Numbered from the stretch's first letter, positions 1 through 12,457 are shown. The stretch is 64,000 nucleotides of DNA from Sclerotiophoma versabilis (GCA_012274445.1 JAAROD010000095.1:1550001-1614000); one strand, 5' to 3'. Notes: generated from the sequence alone by a model not told the origin. Program-made: numbers and translations.

Positions 1-2206
1 ACAATGGACCATGTGCTCTCATACTAGTGTGCAGTAGCCATCTGGTACGAGGTATTTTGACACTTCTTCCGTAACCCGACGTGTAGCGTTGACAGAGCCA
101 TGTGCCTGCCATAAACCATGCACTTAAAGGTGGCAAGGTTCTTAGTGTGAACACGGCGTGGGGACCGAAATGGTTCCTAACACATTGTACGTGCAGCCGT
201 TATTGCAGGCTTCAATGAGCGTAAAATTGGGGAACCCCTGAGTTCACAAGCAGGCTGTTGGTTATGCTGGGGATACCCCGCATCTGCGGGCATGTACAAC
301 ATGGCCGTTGCTGCGACACTAGTATATACCAGAGATAATCTAGTCGGGAAATATGCAAGCGCCCAACTCGTGTCCCTGCCCTCGACCTTCCGGCCGCCAG
401 CTAGCAGGGCGCGGCCCTACCCTTATAACCTTAGATAAAAGACTAGTGCAGCTTTAGGAAGGTGCTTGACCTAGAAAGTACTACTAAGGGATTATGCTTA
501 CTCTAATTGCTGCTAATAACAGTGGTTATTCGCCTAATCTCCTTTACTTTGCTAGTGCCGCTCCCGCTCCTTGCTAGCGTACGGTGGAACAATCACATCT
601 CCAAGGGGTCTTGCCCAGATACGAAACTGACCGCTTACTGCATAATTCCTTCTGAGGTAAAGGGTACAGTCAGCATGAGTAAGCTTCTTGATTCCGGGGC
701 GATGTAGTTTTCCTTTACTAAAGCCCAGTAATTTTAGTCGCTTGGTTTCCCCATTATACACTAACTGGGCTAGGATGGACTAAAGCTCGTTATACTTTTA
801 TAGGTGTTTTTTGCAGATGTACGGGAGTATATTATCTTTGGGGTTCGCTAGATGGAGCTATTAACTGCTATATTGGAAATGAAGTGGGGGGGGGGGGGGG
901 GGGGGGTTAGAACGCGCATTGTGATGATAAATTTTGAGCAAGGATGAACGTGCGACTGCTACTTAGAGCAGGGTGAAAGGAAACAGTTCTTCAATGAGAA
1001 ACTATGTTGTGCCTTAACCTCTATTACTAGCCGTGAGTATATGTAGTGCGGTTGCTCGGTACATATTCTACGTCGATTTGACTCCAATGGATCTGTTGCT
1101 AAAGGTATAACTCATGTGACATCTACACGTCTGCAGTTGGGTGTTCTGCCTTCGCGTGGACAAGGGAGTGATCAAGCATTCGCATGGAGTCATTCAGTTG
1201 CAATCTTACCACCCACTCTGGCAGGTCTCTGCAGGGTCGACAGTCGAACAGAAGAAGGCAATGGGGATAAACTGCCCCAAAATCTCTTGACAGCGAATGA
1301 CGATCTTGCTGTTGAAATCTGGCTTGGTCATATTAAAAGGGGTTTTGCACGCAAACGTGTAGACTGAGATTATGAGCCCAGCTTGATGTGCCTACTTTTT
1401 TTTTGGGCAGCTTGGTTTACATACACAAGGTCGATACAGGGTATTTTTGGTTTGCTGAATAGCCGCAAGGAGCTCAAAGCAGCATAGAGGTCAAGTTGTA
1501 GCTGACTAAGGCTTGATTGGTTTGTAGCCTTGTGAAGTGGACATTCTTGAGGTCAGGCAATATAGCTGGAATGAAGTAACGTCGTTGATGTCGCCCCAGC
1601 AGTACGAAAGAGTCTAGTACGCAACAAGTTCCCACGCTTCTTGGTGGAAAGTCGAGTATCCCAATGAACAGACCATGGGATTGTTGGGAAGGCCAGGACG
1701 GAGACGCAGGAAGCATATCTCCTCGCACAGGTATTGTTCTGAACCCCGGAAATGGCAGGGACGAGATAGATGTTTGCGAGGAAGTAGCCATTGCAGGTTA
1801 GCCGCTAGCTTCTTCTGAAAGAGTGCATGCCTTAAGGGTTAGGATGAGTGGTTGCATCAGGCTGAAAATTACTTTAGGCTGTGAATTGTAAAATGTATGC
1901 AGGTTGAATGGCTCATTTAGCTGATACTGATCATCCTCTATGATTGATGCCTGTGCGAGAAGAGGCAACAGCGCCTATAGGCCTACTCCAACCTTCAAAG
2001 AAAAGTGCTAGAACATGTCAGCCAGCCAGTGCATTATCAGCATATGCTGTGTTCTTGTGCGAACAAGTGTTCGTATTAGAGTTAGTGCGCAGTCATCTCG
2101 ACTTGCTGTCGCCCTGAAAACTGATAACGCCTTGTGCGTATACAACGGGACAGTTGTACAATATATTACATGCTCTGGTATGTCGCCTCTTGCCTTTGTA
2201 CCTCTT
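1..2206. other. Gene-poor region, no supportable gene
   Basis: I see no convincing coding sequence here. The open frames are short, lack any family signature and do not join across plausible splice sites. The part around 400-880 is rich in TA, TAG and CTA words, as expected of an old repeat eroded by C-to-T mutation, but I cannot name an element. It contains one long G homopolymer, listed separately. Confidence 0.5.
886..906. repeat. Poly-G homopolymer, about 21 nt
   Basis: An uninterrupted run of about 21 G residues lies in non-coding DNA. Its exact length is likely to be unreliable in any assembly. Confidence 0.9.
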
Positions 2207-2485
2207 TTACACCCACTCCTTCATAGCATGCGCCGCCCTACTCTCAATGTAATACCCTGGCGCTGGCCGCCTCGCAGCCTTCTGCTCACCAGGTGTCAAC
2301 GCGCGATCGACTTCCTTGACATCGACAAGCTCCTTTATCCTCATGATCTGACCAGCGACAGACTGTGAAACGGGGTGGTAAACGGTTGTTATGCGCTTCT
2401 TGAGGCCGAGGGCTTTGAGGACACCCTGGGTCTTGGCGGGCATACCAATGCCGGAGCGCATCAATGTTATCCGGAAGTAGGACAT
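2207..2485 (-). CDS. MRPL33: Mitochondrial large-subunit ribosomal protein uL30m (L33)
   Basis: This single-exon gene encodes 92 residues. The N-terminal block (SYFRITLMRSGIG, then GVLKALGLKKR) and the following VYHPVSQSVAGQIMRIKELV are the typical ribosomal L30 fold: a beta strand, the RS.IG turn and a helix ending in the conserved LGL+KR. Fungal mitochondrial uL30 proteins are about this size and are named MRPL33 in yeast. The product would be imported into mitochondria and assembled into the 54S subunit, where uL30 contacts domain II of the rRNA. The ATG begins directly at the conserved fold, so there is no long cleavable presequence, which is common for small mitoribosomal proteins. There is no intron and no linked partner. 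Confidence 0.88.
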   Translation of the reverse strand: MSYFRITLMRSGIGMPAKTQGVLKALGLKKRITTVYHPVSQSVAGQIMRIKELVDVKEVDRALTPGEQKAARRPAPGYYIESRAAHAMKEWV

Positions 2486-4152
2486 GATGTGCGGTAGTTT
2501 ATAGAGGCACTGAAGCGCTTGGTGCGTTTGCGATGGATCGAGTGTTGCGTTTGAAGATGTTCAATGTGGGTGGGGGCCGATCGCGGGGCTTTGAGCGAGC
2601 TGTTGGACTGTTCGTTAGTCGGAAAGATGTCACAGAGTGAACGTGAGGTAATTGGCGTACTGTTCGAGATGTTGACGTGTTTTGTTGTCCTTGCGCCACG
2701 TTCCTGCCATGGTTCAACTTTTCGACATTGGAGTGGGAAACCGTGCTATCCCAATACGGGCTAGCAACAGAACGCGGTTCACGTGCCATTCGACCCTCAC
2801 ACTAGCGACTTGTCGGGACCTTTCCATCTCAACACCAACTGTGCCCATAGCCATGAAGACAGCTGTCAATAAATTCGCTCACCGCTACGTAGTCTGCTGA
2901 TCTCTGTATTTCTAACAAGACAAGCTGCATGTACGCACCTTTCCGCCTGCAAGCCTTCCGCGACGTGATTTGGCATAGGTAGGACATGATTTGACGAAGG
3001 TAGGCTCAGACCTGCTCGCTTGTCCAGTCGGAAGGCATTAGGCATGACAAGCTTGCTGCCGAGGCGAAGACCCATGGTCGACGAATGAGAGGCCATCTAT
3101 ACCTTGTGTCAGAGCGTGCGGCTGTTTGCAAGTGCGACGTCCAGCCTCGCCAATACCGCGGTGAGGAGCCTCGTCTTGAATATTGACTTGTCGAATGATA
3201 TGTATGCTGCCGTTAAGACCATTTTTTCGGACAGGCCGACGCGAGTTTCCTAAGAGCTATGATATGCAAACACTTCGAGACAACCTAGGGAGATATGCTC
3301 GATTCAAGTACACGCTCACCATCTCACTAGCAAGCTTTAATGTTTGCAAATCGATTAAATTGAATTCTTGAGTCTTTCCCGTTGCCGCAGTGCGACATGT
3401 TATTCCTATGCGTCCGAAGCAGCCATGCATGCAAGCACCCAGTATTCGCGCTTCACGCATCTCACGATCAATGGCTTCGCCTCAGTACACCAGTACACCG
3501 GCGCAGTAGTACACATGTGCTATCAGTGTGCGTTGATTCAGCACGATCGGCACGCCAGACGGATATTAGTGGAGCGCTACCCCGGACGGCAGTCAGCTTG
3601 CGTAACAACAACTTTGCTCGTTACCAAGACGGGTGTCCTAGAAACAAGGCTTAAGGCTCCTGCAACCCAAAAGCTTGGTTCTTTTACGGGAATTAGGCGA
3701 AGTACCCATACGCCTCCAATCTTAGCCTTTACTTCGTTGAAATGAGATCAATGGAATACTGGCATGCACCTGCTTTACATTCAACGGGACGGGTGAAGAT
3801 CATGGACTGAGACGTTCATTTCGGGACGGGTAAGGGAAACGACATGGCCGAAGCAGGCTCTGGCGCGGAGACGTAGAGCCTGGCTGAGCCTGCAGACGCT
3901 GCTGTTTCTCTCATGGCAGACATAAGCCCAGTGCCCCCTGCCTCAGCTGTGATTCCGTCACAACGATGAGATTCAGTACCAGCACGGTCTGCGTAGCCAT
4001 CAGCCGAAAATTCCTGTAATTGAATCAACCCAGCAACTCATTCTACTTATTACATCCTGCCTCATCCCCTAATATCCATCACTATCTTCACACCCAGCAG
4101 TCACTAAAAATCTCCATATTCACAAGCAATTCCCAAATCCTACTCAATCATC
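2486..4152. other. Intergenic region, no gene seen
   Basis: Several 60-125 codon open frames overlap on both strands, but none resembles a protein family or has a convincing start context. The last 150 bases are C/T-rich and probably serve as the promoter and 5' leader of the plus-strand gene starting at 4153. Confidence 0.4.
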
Positions 4153-4788
4153 ATGGCCAGTAAGTCTCGCCTCCCTCCTCACCTCCGTCACTAACACCCC
4201 AGCTCTCTTTGCCCAACACGCAACCCACCTCCCCCCTTCACTCTCTCCACCACCCACCATACCCCCGCTCGTGTACCGTGTCCACCGCACCAATGCTCAA
4301 ACCCGGTACTCCTTCTCGACTGGCTTCAGTGCGAAGAACCAAACCACGATCCTCAACTACACATCTGCCTTATCCCGCTTCAGCCTCGCACATCTGCACC
4401 AGCAGACGAACGTCTCGAGTCCATTCATCAGCGTATACGACAGCCTAGCGCACGCGGAGAACGTAGCGAAGCACTGGGCAGAGATTTGGGGAGAAGAAGT
4501 ATGGATTGTCAGCGTGGACACGCGGCATTTCGCGCGAGGGCCAGTGTTCAGGGCGGCAGATCTGCTGAAGGTATGATTCCGTAATGTTTCCTGCTTCAGT
4601 GTTTCATCGGTACGCACGCAGCTGACTGCAGACAGGATGCGGGTGCTGCCGAGGCGGATGCTTGGCTGCACTGGGGCGAGTATCTAGTCATGTACCGCAT
4701 TCCGGCTCAGGCTATTCGCGACCAGACTCTTGTTGGCAGGGGTAAGAAGGAGACTTGGAGGGCTGTCGGGGTCATAGGTGGCACTTAA
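4153..4788 (+). CDS. DUF7587-like fungal protein, three exons
   Basis: I build three exons: 4153-4159, 4203-4570 and 4636-4788, giving 175 residues. The first coding exon is only 7 nt. It is followed by a 43-nt intron (GTAAGT donor, CACTAAC branch site, CCCCAG acceptor) that restores the frame into a long exon. The second intron, 65 nt, has a GTATG donor and a GACAG acceptor. The core (VYRVHRTNAQTRYSF, then SHIFISVYDS-like and ALNHA-type positions, a WAEIWGEEVWI segment and a final WLHWGEYLVMYRIP) resembles the fungal DUF7587 family, in which a YR.H...S.T.Y block precedes a segment ending HWGEYL. No biochemical function is established for the family. There is no signal peptide or membrane segment. 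The family call is from memory and moderately sure; the gene model itself is stronger. Confidence 0.72.
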
Positions 4789-7700
4789 ACGGGGTTTCCC
4801 TTGCCGTATTACTATTCCTCGTTGGTTGGAGGGTCGCTGGTGGATTTCGTTGTTTCGTTTTTCTTGTCTGGTGGATCCTTTTCGTTAGTACCCTTCCTCT
4901 TCTCTTTCGCGTTCTACCGACCGCCGTTGCATTTCCATGTGGATACGGGGTGCTTGGGCGCTGGTTGGTCTTAAAAACGGATAGGACGTTGGTATCGTGT
5001 ACTTTCGACCTTCTCGGACACGTTTTATTTCGTGGTCTTTGTAAGTAAAAGAGTACAGAAGTGTAGACGTTGCACTACTAGTATATAGTAACATGACAAC
5101 GTACGTTATAGTATAAATAATAAAACTTGTGATGTTACTAAAATCTGTTACATAGATAAGAGACTAATTATTTATAGTCTAGGATATGTAAGCTACAGAA
5201 CGTAGAGGTGTAGATCTGCAAAGGTATAGATCAGAGTCTAGGGCATGCCACAGCAGCTACCTGCGTAGTGTATTGAAGATTGGCCCTACTCACATGCTCT
5301 ACATGTACTATGACTACTCACAGTACTTAGGGGAACCCAAAGATATAAGTGATAAATTACACGGGCGAAAAAGGGGGTGATCTGCATATATCGCCAATCA
5401 CCTGTACTATGAAAGTGAACTTGCACCAAGTCTCGTATTCGCAGAAGAGCGATCACCCCACTAAAGCATAGAACCATCCCAAACCCGATACTCCGCCGGA
5501 AATCTCGAAGCACCGACATACTCCAGCGCATCCCACTGCCCATTGAACCACTTGTAGACATACGTGCAAGCGTATGTCTTCTTACTGGCAACGATATCGA
5601 TTCCACCTGAAGCACCGGATACCTGCTTCGCTATGCAGGGATTTAGAACTGACCTACTGAATACACCCTCTACTTTCTCCAGAGGATGTATGTCGCATAA
5701 GCCTTTTGAGTTACCCGGTGGGTCAGTTCATCTCGAATACCAGCATCTCGCTTCTTTGAGTGAGTATTGAGTTCGTGCATTCAGACTAATAGAATAAATG
5801 TGAGTCCTGTGTTTTTGAATCCAGTTCATTGTTGAAATCGACTTTGGTAGTTGCTAAAGCGAGTCAAAACAGCTGCTGTGGACAATCTTGCAGTCCGCGC
5901 ACCGTATGCGAACAGTCACATTTCTTTCTAACTCAGCTGACTCAGGCAGTCTATGAATGCAAACCTTGTATCCCATGATAAGTTTCCCGATGTCCTCTGT
6001 ATGTTCGGGAAGTGGTGAAAGGATGTCAGGGTGGGAATATCAATTCTCATTCATTGGAATGGGATTAGGCGCCAAATAGCCTGAATAACGTCGTGATATA
6101 GTTTTGCCAGTGAGGCATTGCAAATTACAAGAGGGGCAGCATTCTGTAGTTCTGAACGGTGTTGGCTCAGCAACATCCTACTTCACCGCGTCTTGGAGCT
6201 TTTTTTACTGTAGATCTGTAAACGTTTAGTAGAAACACATATGCTTGTGCAGTTGCAAAAATAGAAGTGAAAACAATGTTTCTACTGCGTCCTTATTCTC
6301 AGCTTTCTCTGTAATGATAGGCGATTTCTCATCAGCCACATCTTGTACGCCATCGTTCTGTTTGCCCTTAGCCTTGCCGTCGATAAAGTTGCGCCCTTCC
6401 CATTTGACCTCTCTTCAACCTTCTTCCGAACCTCCTCTTCAGCTCCAAGCATCAGAGAAGTGCGCCCATCAACCGCTGAAAAGCCTGAAATCCACGCCGT
6501 ATTCTGGAACGGGCTCTACAACCTTAACTCGATGTGACACATGCCATTCTCCTGCAGAACGTATGGCACTTATCAAGCACCGCACAGGCTGTGGATGACT
6601 CAAAAGCTTTCTCAACAGGAACAAAAGCGTGTATTTCAATCGGAAAGAGTCTGATACAGCCAGGGATTAGATGAGGGTCGAATACACTCTAACACTGTCT
6701 AGACACAAACAATGTCGGTGCATGGATCAGACTTCGGTGTACTGATACTAGAACGAATCTATGGACATTCAGAATACATCTTCAACAACATCCTCCCAGA
6801 CTACATTAGCTAGCACTAGCATATGCACCTTCAACAACACTATCTATGTCTTACCACCCGTTGTCTAAATCTCGCCCAGACGTGTTACGCACACCCCACA
6901 CTCACGCCTACTAGTAGCGCGTTACAAAGCACCGCAGCAAGGCAAGATCAACATTACAACTTGGTCTTTGCAGGAAGCAGGACGCCCAGGAGAATAAGCA
7001 ACTGTAGAGATACATGGAGGAAGAAAGCGCCACCGCATACGGTAATGCTTTTTGTGTTAGGGGAATTCTTAACGGAGATGAAAACTTATTTTATAATATC
7101 ATTAGAAACCGAAGAGAATGACATTTTGGAATCTCCATGTCTGCCTTGGATGTCTTTCTGTTCAAGGCTCGATCAAGACCTCCTTTGTGCGGGCAGATGC
7201 CATGATAGCTTGAGGTTGGCGGTGTTGTTGCATACCACGGCGGAGTCAAGGAGCAGAGTGATAGACAGGAACCGTGTTAAAAGGGTATTGACAATAGCGT
7301 GTGGGGTATTTGCGAATGATAGAGAGAAGAGGTGCGTTCACGGGAAGAAAACAATCACGATGAAGCTTTAGAGCAACTATCAAGATGAGAAGCGTAGCAG
7401 GGAAGATTGAGATTGTTTTTCATTTTAATATCGTTGCTCCTACTCGCCATGGCAGCGGCATTGACCTGTTCTTGCTTCGCAGGTGTGCCTTCGCAAACCC
7501 TTGTCACCGTTCTCTTGCGCAAATTCTGCGGATATAACCGCATTCTGATGATGCGCTCATATAAGCCATACCAAATTCTGACAGCACTATACTGGAAAGA
7601 CACGGAGGATGAGAATCTCCAATGTGTTTGGCGCGACAAGCGCGGCGCCGCTTCAAGCATAGCACTTCTCTCCGCGCCAAACTAGGGCGGCTGTACCCGA

Positions 7701-8229
7701 GGTCCGCTGTCGCGGAAGACTCGAATTACCTTTCTCCTTCCTACGCACAATGTCCGGTCCAGACTTGGAAATTGGCTCTGCTCGTCTTGCAGACGTTGCG
7801 TTTGCGGGGCGGTATATGCCAGCACCAGTACGCTCTTGCGCTCTGAGAATGATCATATAAGATCCATTGAGCTCAGCGATTTATGGGCGTTCGCTTCCCG
7901 GGTTTGGTGCCTCAAGGCAGTGGGTAGCGTATTCTTTAATTTCAGGCCATCATTGTTTGGCTCCAGGCGAATTTTCCTCAGGGGCAAAGCCACTGTGTAA
8001 GGCCGAACAGTATAACACCGGCCGTGAGGTAAAGCGAAGAAGTAAGGGGCAGGACATGCAATCCAGCACCAGTCGGCCTAAACAACAGTCAGCAAGCACA
8101 CGACAAGAATGCGGCTCTGCGGCAACTTTCTTGGCTCAAATATGCACCCAAAAACGGACAACTCGCCAAGCCATACGCGGAATGCATCGTTTGCTTCTTC
8201 GCACCACTTCGTAGCTCGAGGGATAAGAC
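4789..8229. other. Gene-poor region with TA-rich part and possible cryptic exons
   Basis: The first 250 bases are the 3' side of the preceding gene. Positions 5040-5290 are strongly TA-rich with many TAG/CTA words. Protein-like minus-strand frames at 5461-6180 are listed separately. Between 6200 and 8229 the longest open frame (6823-7371, plus) has no recognisable pattern and I do not call it. The final 200 bases lie downstream of the carboxylesterase stop. Confidence 0.45.
5461..6039 (-). other. Possible unannotated or decayed multi-exon gene
   Basis: Two minus-strand open segments read much more like protein than their surroundings. Segment 6039-5854 contains KLIMGYKVCIHRLPES and then a CxxC pair (RCADCKIVHSSC). 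Segment 5727-5461 contains KKTYACTYVYKWFNG and ends AEYRVWDGSML before a TAG stop. Neither begins with a usable ATG, and each is bounded upstream by a stop, so they could only be internal and terminal exons of a spliced gene or fragments of a dead one. A third open stretch with an ATG lies just upstream at about 6180-6050. I could not find donor and acceptor pairs that join all three cleanly. No family is recognised. Confidence 0.3.
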
Positions 8230-9857
8230 TTACTGTTCCAAATGCAGTCCCATGTTGGTAATAACTTCACACCTTTTCCACTCCTCATCGCTGACCTGCT
8301 CCATGGTGACGATATTATCGTCACCAAAGCGAAGTCTGTTGCCCAATCCGCCAGTCTTGTTTCCAAAAGTGGTCCACTCAGGATTGTCAATCTCGTGTCC
8401 CTTGGACACTAGAAACTCTGTCGTGTACTTATTCGGATCATAGCTCCTAATGAAACTTGCCCAATACGCTTGCATAAAGACGGATGATGCAGTCGTCCCG
8501 TTCCCCCAAATCGACGGCAGCTCGCCCACGTGGCTCGCTGTGCCGACATTCCACCGGTACTGGTAGGTCGGGAAGGTGTTGTTTTCGGCATAGACGGAGG
8601 ACATGTTGAGGTTCGGGCAGGTGTAGCGGATGTGGCCGTAGACGTCTGAAGCGAGAGCGCGCCAACGTGCGTCAGCAAGCGCATTCATAGGGTTATTCCA
8701 TACAGCTCTGATTTTAGCCCAGTTGGCGGAAGGGAACTGGTCGATAATGAATTGGCGCGCGCGGTTGTAGTTGGAGATTGTTTTGGGCGTGAAGTTGATG
8801 CCTTCGTTGGTCGAGTCGCCGAAGATAGTGGGGACTTTGACGTAGCGGTCATTTTTAAGCTCGTTGTAGGTGTAGTCCTGGATGAAGTCGTAGTCGAGTG
8901 TTGGGTTCCAGGGGTAGATTGGAGCATTCTTGCCACCAGGAAACGGGATCTGGAGACTCCGGACGGCGGTCTGGAAAGTGACAGTGTCAAGCGAAGTCAG
9001 GCAAGCCAAATCCTGGCAACCTGCTCGCTGGAGTAGGGCATTGTACTGCCACTGACTTTGTTCGATATTGCGGAGGGGTGGAAATGCGGCCGACTCGGCA
9101 GCGACAGCATGGAAGAGGTTGTCGTTGCGTCCACCGAAAGCTGTGAGCTGAAGTACAACCGAACCACCACCAGCACTGGCTCCTCCGAGAGTGACATGGT
9201 CGGCATCGCCGCCAAACTCATGTATGTACTTCTGAACCCACTTCAACAAGAGTCGCTGATCCTTCAAACCGTTGTTCAGACTCAGTGTCTCATTGGCTTC
9301 AATCTCCTTGCTGGCGAGGAATCCATATGGCCCGACCCGGTAATTAAAGTTTACAATAACCATGTCTCCCCGAGCAGCGTCAATAAGGTCGGCGCCGTCG
9401 TAATTAGCATTGCCGTTCATGTTGAAGCCACCACCTTGGATGAAGATATACACCGGGAGCTTGCTCGTGTTGGTCGCCGTCGAGGGTGCGAAGACGTTGA
9501 CGAAAAGACAGTCTTCTGACCATTTGCTGCCAAATTCTGCTTTGAGATCACTGAACGAGCCGATGCAGAGAGGTCCGAACTATACATCATTAGTGATAAC
9601 GAGATGAGCTGTAGTTGATTACTTACTTTGCTTGCGTCTGTTGTCACCTTGTTAGGCTCTTCAAGAGGCTCCTGTGGTGCAGTGAAACGTCGACCGTCGA
9701 CACGAGACACACTCCTTGCGTAACGCATGCCAGCCCAGCGATGGACCCCATCGCCAATGTCTTTCCCTCTGTATCTGGCGTAGCCGAGATCGACGACCAA
9801 GTCGACGGCTGTTGTGAGCTGCAGCATCAACGCCACATAAAACAACACACCAATCAT
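8230..9857 (-). CDS. Secreted type B carboxylesterase / lipase
   Basis: Two exons, 9857-9627 and 9579-8230, are separated by a 47-nt intron (GTAAGT donor, ACTAAT branch site, TATAG acceptor). The product is 526 residues, normal for fungal type B esterases. Residues 1-17 form a hydrophobic signal peptide, so the enzyme should be secreted. The SEDCLFVNVFAP motif follows the N-terminal domain, GGGF at 126-129 forms the oxyanion hole, and the nucleophile elbow reads GGASAGG with Ser212. Glu336 (DSTNEG) and His427 (TASHVGE) complete the Ser-Glu-His triad. The residue before the nucleophile is Ala rather than the usual Glu of GESAG, as in many fungal members. It would hydrolyse carboxylic esters; the physiological substrate cannot be read from sequence. 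Neighbours give no pathway context. Confidence 0.92.
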
Positions 9858-11986
9858 GGTGGATGGTGAGCTCTGGTCTCTGGGCGTAAGACAGGCTCAG
9901 CAGATCTTAAGGGTCGTGGTGGAAGTCCGGACTACGCTTGCGTAGGTTGAGGGTGACCCGGAATCCGGAAACACCAACCAGGGCAGTGGGTAGTTGACAG
10001 GGTATCTAGCGAGGAGTACAAGAATGCTTCAAGTCCGGTCGCATCGTGTCTACTTCATTGTGTCTGCGGAGATTCCGTAGTCCAGCGGTGTCTTCAAGGC
10101 CCTATTATCCCAGTCAGCAAATGAGGATAATCAGCGGCGATTTCGCGATACGAACCAAAGCGACGTCCCCCTACGTTCTCAGTCAACGGAACTCCTTACA
10201 AGGAACTTCTCACGAATTGGAGGCGATCTGACTTCATATCTGCGGGACGCGGGGGGGTTTGCGTCTTAAGTCAGTTCGGTGCAGTAGCCGTCAGCCACAC
10301 TTCACGTTGTCGCACGCTACGCTCCCTGGGCATCGCAGCGCAATTCCAGGCCCTTCACGGTGCAGCAGGGCCAGGCTAGCGAATCGTATTCGGCGGTGGT
10401 CCGGTTTGAGCACCCCTGCAGCCTGTCAAGCGCCCAAGTACTGCCTTGCTGCGCCTCGCCGGAGCTCCGCGGTCATAATAATATAGGAGCTGCTAGCAAC
10501 ACGACAGGAGAGCTGCTGTGACTGCAGTATGACCGCGACGACATCTGGACAGCCATGTTGACCTGCGGCGATGCTGTGGAGCGTGACGACACAACGACGA
10601 AGTCAAGACCGCTCAAGTGGGCGTGCTGGAGCTTCTTGCGCCGCCAAGGTGGGCCCTGGAGATCACCCACTTCGGGACGACGGATCGCCCGCTTGGAAAG
10701 CACAATTCGAAAGCGCAATTGGAGAGCGCACTTGAAACCGCTGCACACGTCGTACCAGTCTTGCGACGCTGGTGCCTGGGCGTCTTGACAAGGCCGTTTC
10801 CAGGGGGCGAGATGCCTACGTTGAGGTTCGACAACTGTTTCCGCGCCTTGCTCAGCGCTGAAGGCGAGACATGTGCCGGAGATGCTTCCTCTCCTTACGA
10901 CAAAAACAACCGCGCTCGCAATTCCGCCTCACAGAAACGTGCTGTCCGAGCGCCCCGCCAACCCAACCCTACCCGTGCCCTGCATTGCCCTCGAGTCTGG
11001 CCCGTAGACAAGACAACCGGGAAGCGAGGCTCACCACCAGTCAAATTCACATGATTACACTCTCGACACCGCAACATCAATCGAAGACACAACCACTAGC
11101 CCAATCGCTAGAGCTTTCTAAAAGTCCAGCAAGCTAATTTTAGAGATTGCTGGTCGCGCAGAGCTGTAAGGTTGCCAGTTCGCTGGTAGGCCCCTCTTCT
11201 AGGTACCGACAGTGTACCGGTAGTCTAGTGCATCGTAGGTTGATCTCTCATGCAATGCAGAAGGCAGCAGAACTCGTATTCTCCCTTCCAACTCACGAGA
11301 ATCTCACGAGACACCGGTTAAGATAAAGTGCCGTTCGTCCGCAATACGATGCCCGCAACACGAGTGCCGTGAGACACGGTGGAGTCAAACAATGTGGTTT
11401 GGTCCATGCGGAATGGGCTAAGGAACAGCGAGTGGCATGCCTTAGCCGAGCCACAAGCCACCACGTGCATGATTCCACCAGTCTCGCTGCGTCCCACCGT
11501 GTCTTACGGCGCCCCACTGCGTCCTGTTTCCAGAAGAGGAAGTGCACGATACGACTGCTTGGTCTAGATTCCCGTAGTACTTGCTGATTGAGCGTTGATA
11601 AGGATGCACGCAAAACGAGAAGGATTTATGTGCTCACATGCAGTGTTGTTTGTAAGGTAGCGAGTGTTGTACTGGGGTGGATAAATGGACGATAGGCGGC
11701 AAGATTTCACCGGTTGGTTTGCTGCTGGGTGCACACGTGCGTGACTGTACTTGTGATGTGATGGCTACTACGGATATTGATGTGGTACTCGTTCTTCTTC
11801 GTTCGAGTTTGGTGCTTATGCTTCTGCTTCTGCTTCTGCTTCTGCTTCTGCTCCTGCTCCTGCTCCTGTTCCTACTCCTGCTTCTGTTTCTACCCCTGTT
11901 TCTACCCCTGCTTCTGCCGTGTCATCCAAATCTTACACATCGTACATCTTGCCATTCCCGCACACTCACTCCCCCCAATCTCGCCC
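9858..11986. other. Long intergenic region, no gene seen
   Basis: No frame here shows a family signature. An 11-bp inverted repeat (arms 11372-11382 and 11494-11504) is present but weak. A CTTCTG-type microsatellite occupies 11815-11918 and creates artificial Leu- or Cys/Phe-rich open frames that should not be called genes. Confidence 0.45.
11815..11918. repeat. CTTCTG / CTCCTG hexanucleotide microsatellite
   Basis: Imperfect tandem units of CTTCTG, CTCCTG and then TTTCTACCCCTG extend for about 100 bases. The array sits just downstream of the Sdh8 gene, which is on the opposite strand. Gradual divergence toward the right end suggests an old array. Confidence 0.85.
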
Positions 11987-12457
11987 TCAAAAATCCGTTA
12001 CCCTCCCATTGTAGCTCCAATCACCCCTCCCCTCTCCACTTCCCCATCTCAACGGCTCATTCTTAGGCCCGCCCACCTCACCCGTCTTGGGATTGACATC
12101 GCCCTCGAACTCAGGCGGCGCGCCCCTCCGCATATTCGGATGGAACTCCTCGCCTTTCCTGATCTCCTTGCCGTTCTCGAATCTGATCTCAGGCTCTGAC
12201 GAAGAATCTGGGGACTGGTTGATCTTCATGCGCATGCTGGGTTGAGAAGCGGGCGTGGGCTCTGGGTCCGGCTTGGGCTGTGAGAAGGCGCCTGTGGATT
12301 GCTTCTGCAGTTTCTCAAACAGTTCCTGCTCTTCCTTTGGGAGGCGCGGGGGTGCGGGACCGCCAAAGGGCGTGGACTTGTGTGCGGCAGATGTGCTGAA
12401 AGCTGCGGCGCGGCGCGAGAGTTGGCGCGGCAGGTGAGTGACGGTGCGCAGCATCAT
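11987..12457 (-). CDS. SDH8: Succinate dehydrogenase assembly factor 4 (Sdh8), mitochondrial
   Basis: A single exon encodes 156 residues. The first 25 residues are rich in Arg, Ser and Ala with few acids (LPRQLSRRAAAFSTSA), a good mitochondrial presequence. The diagnostic part is the C terminus, residues 116-156: FEGDVNPKTGEVGGPK, then PLRWG, and the ending DWSYNGRVTDF. This DUF1674/SDHAF4 signature is conserved from bacteria to humans. The protein binds FAD-loaded Sdh1 in the matrix and protects it until it joins Sdh2, limiting autooxidation. The middle is Pro-, Glu- and Ser-rich and poorly conserved, as usual in fungi. Two adjacent ATG codons open the frame; I use the first. Confidence 0.93.
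   Translation of the reverse strand: MMLRTVTHLPRQLSRRAAAFSTSAAHKSTPFGGPAPPRLPKEEQELFEKLQKQSTGAFSQPKPDPEPTPASQPSMRMKINQSPDSSSEPEIRFENGKEIRKGEEFHPNMRRGAPPEFEGDVNPKTGEVGGPKNEPLRWGSGEGRGDWSYNGRVTDF

Noticed and set aside
6823..7371. 182-codon plus-strand open frame
   Set aside because: No family signature, odd composition, no promoter or splice context, and it lies in gene-poor DNA where such frames occur by chance.
11372..11504. 11-bp inverted repeat as possible transposon ends
   Set aside because: Arms are too short, and there is no target duplication or transposase frame between them.
11777..12199. Leu-rich and Cys/Phe-rich open frames over the microsatellite
   Set aside because: They are translations of a CTTCTG/CTCCTG repeat in different frames and overlap the Sdh8 gene on the other strand.
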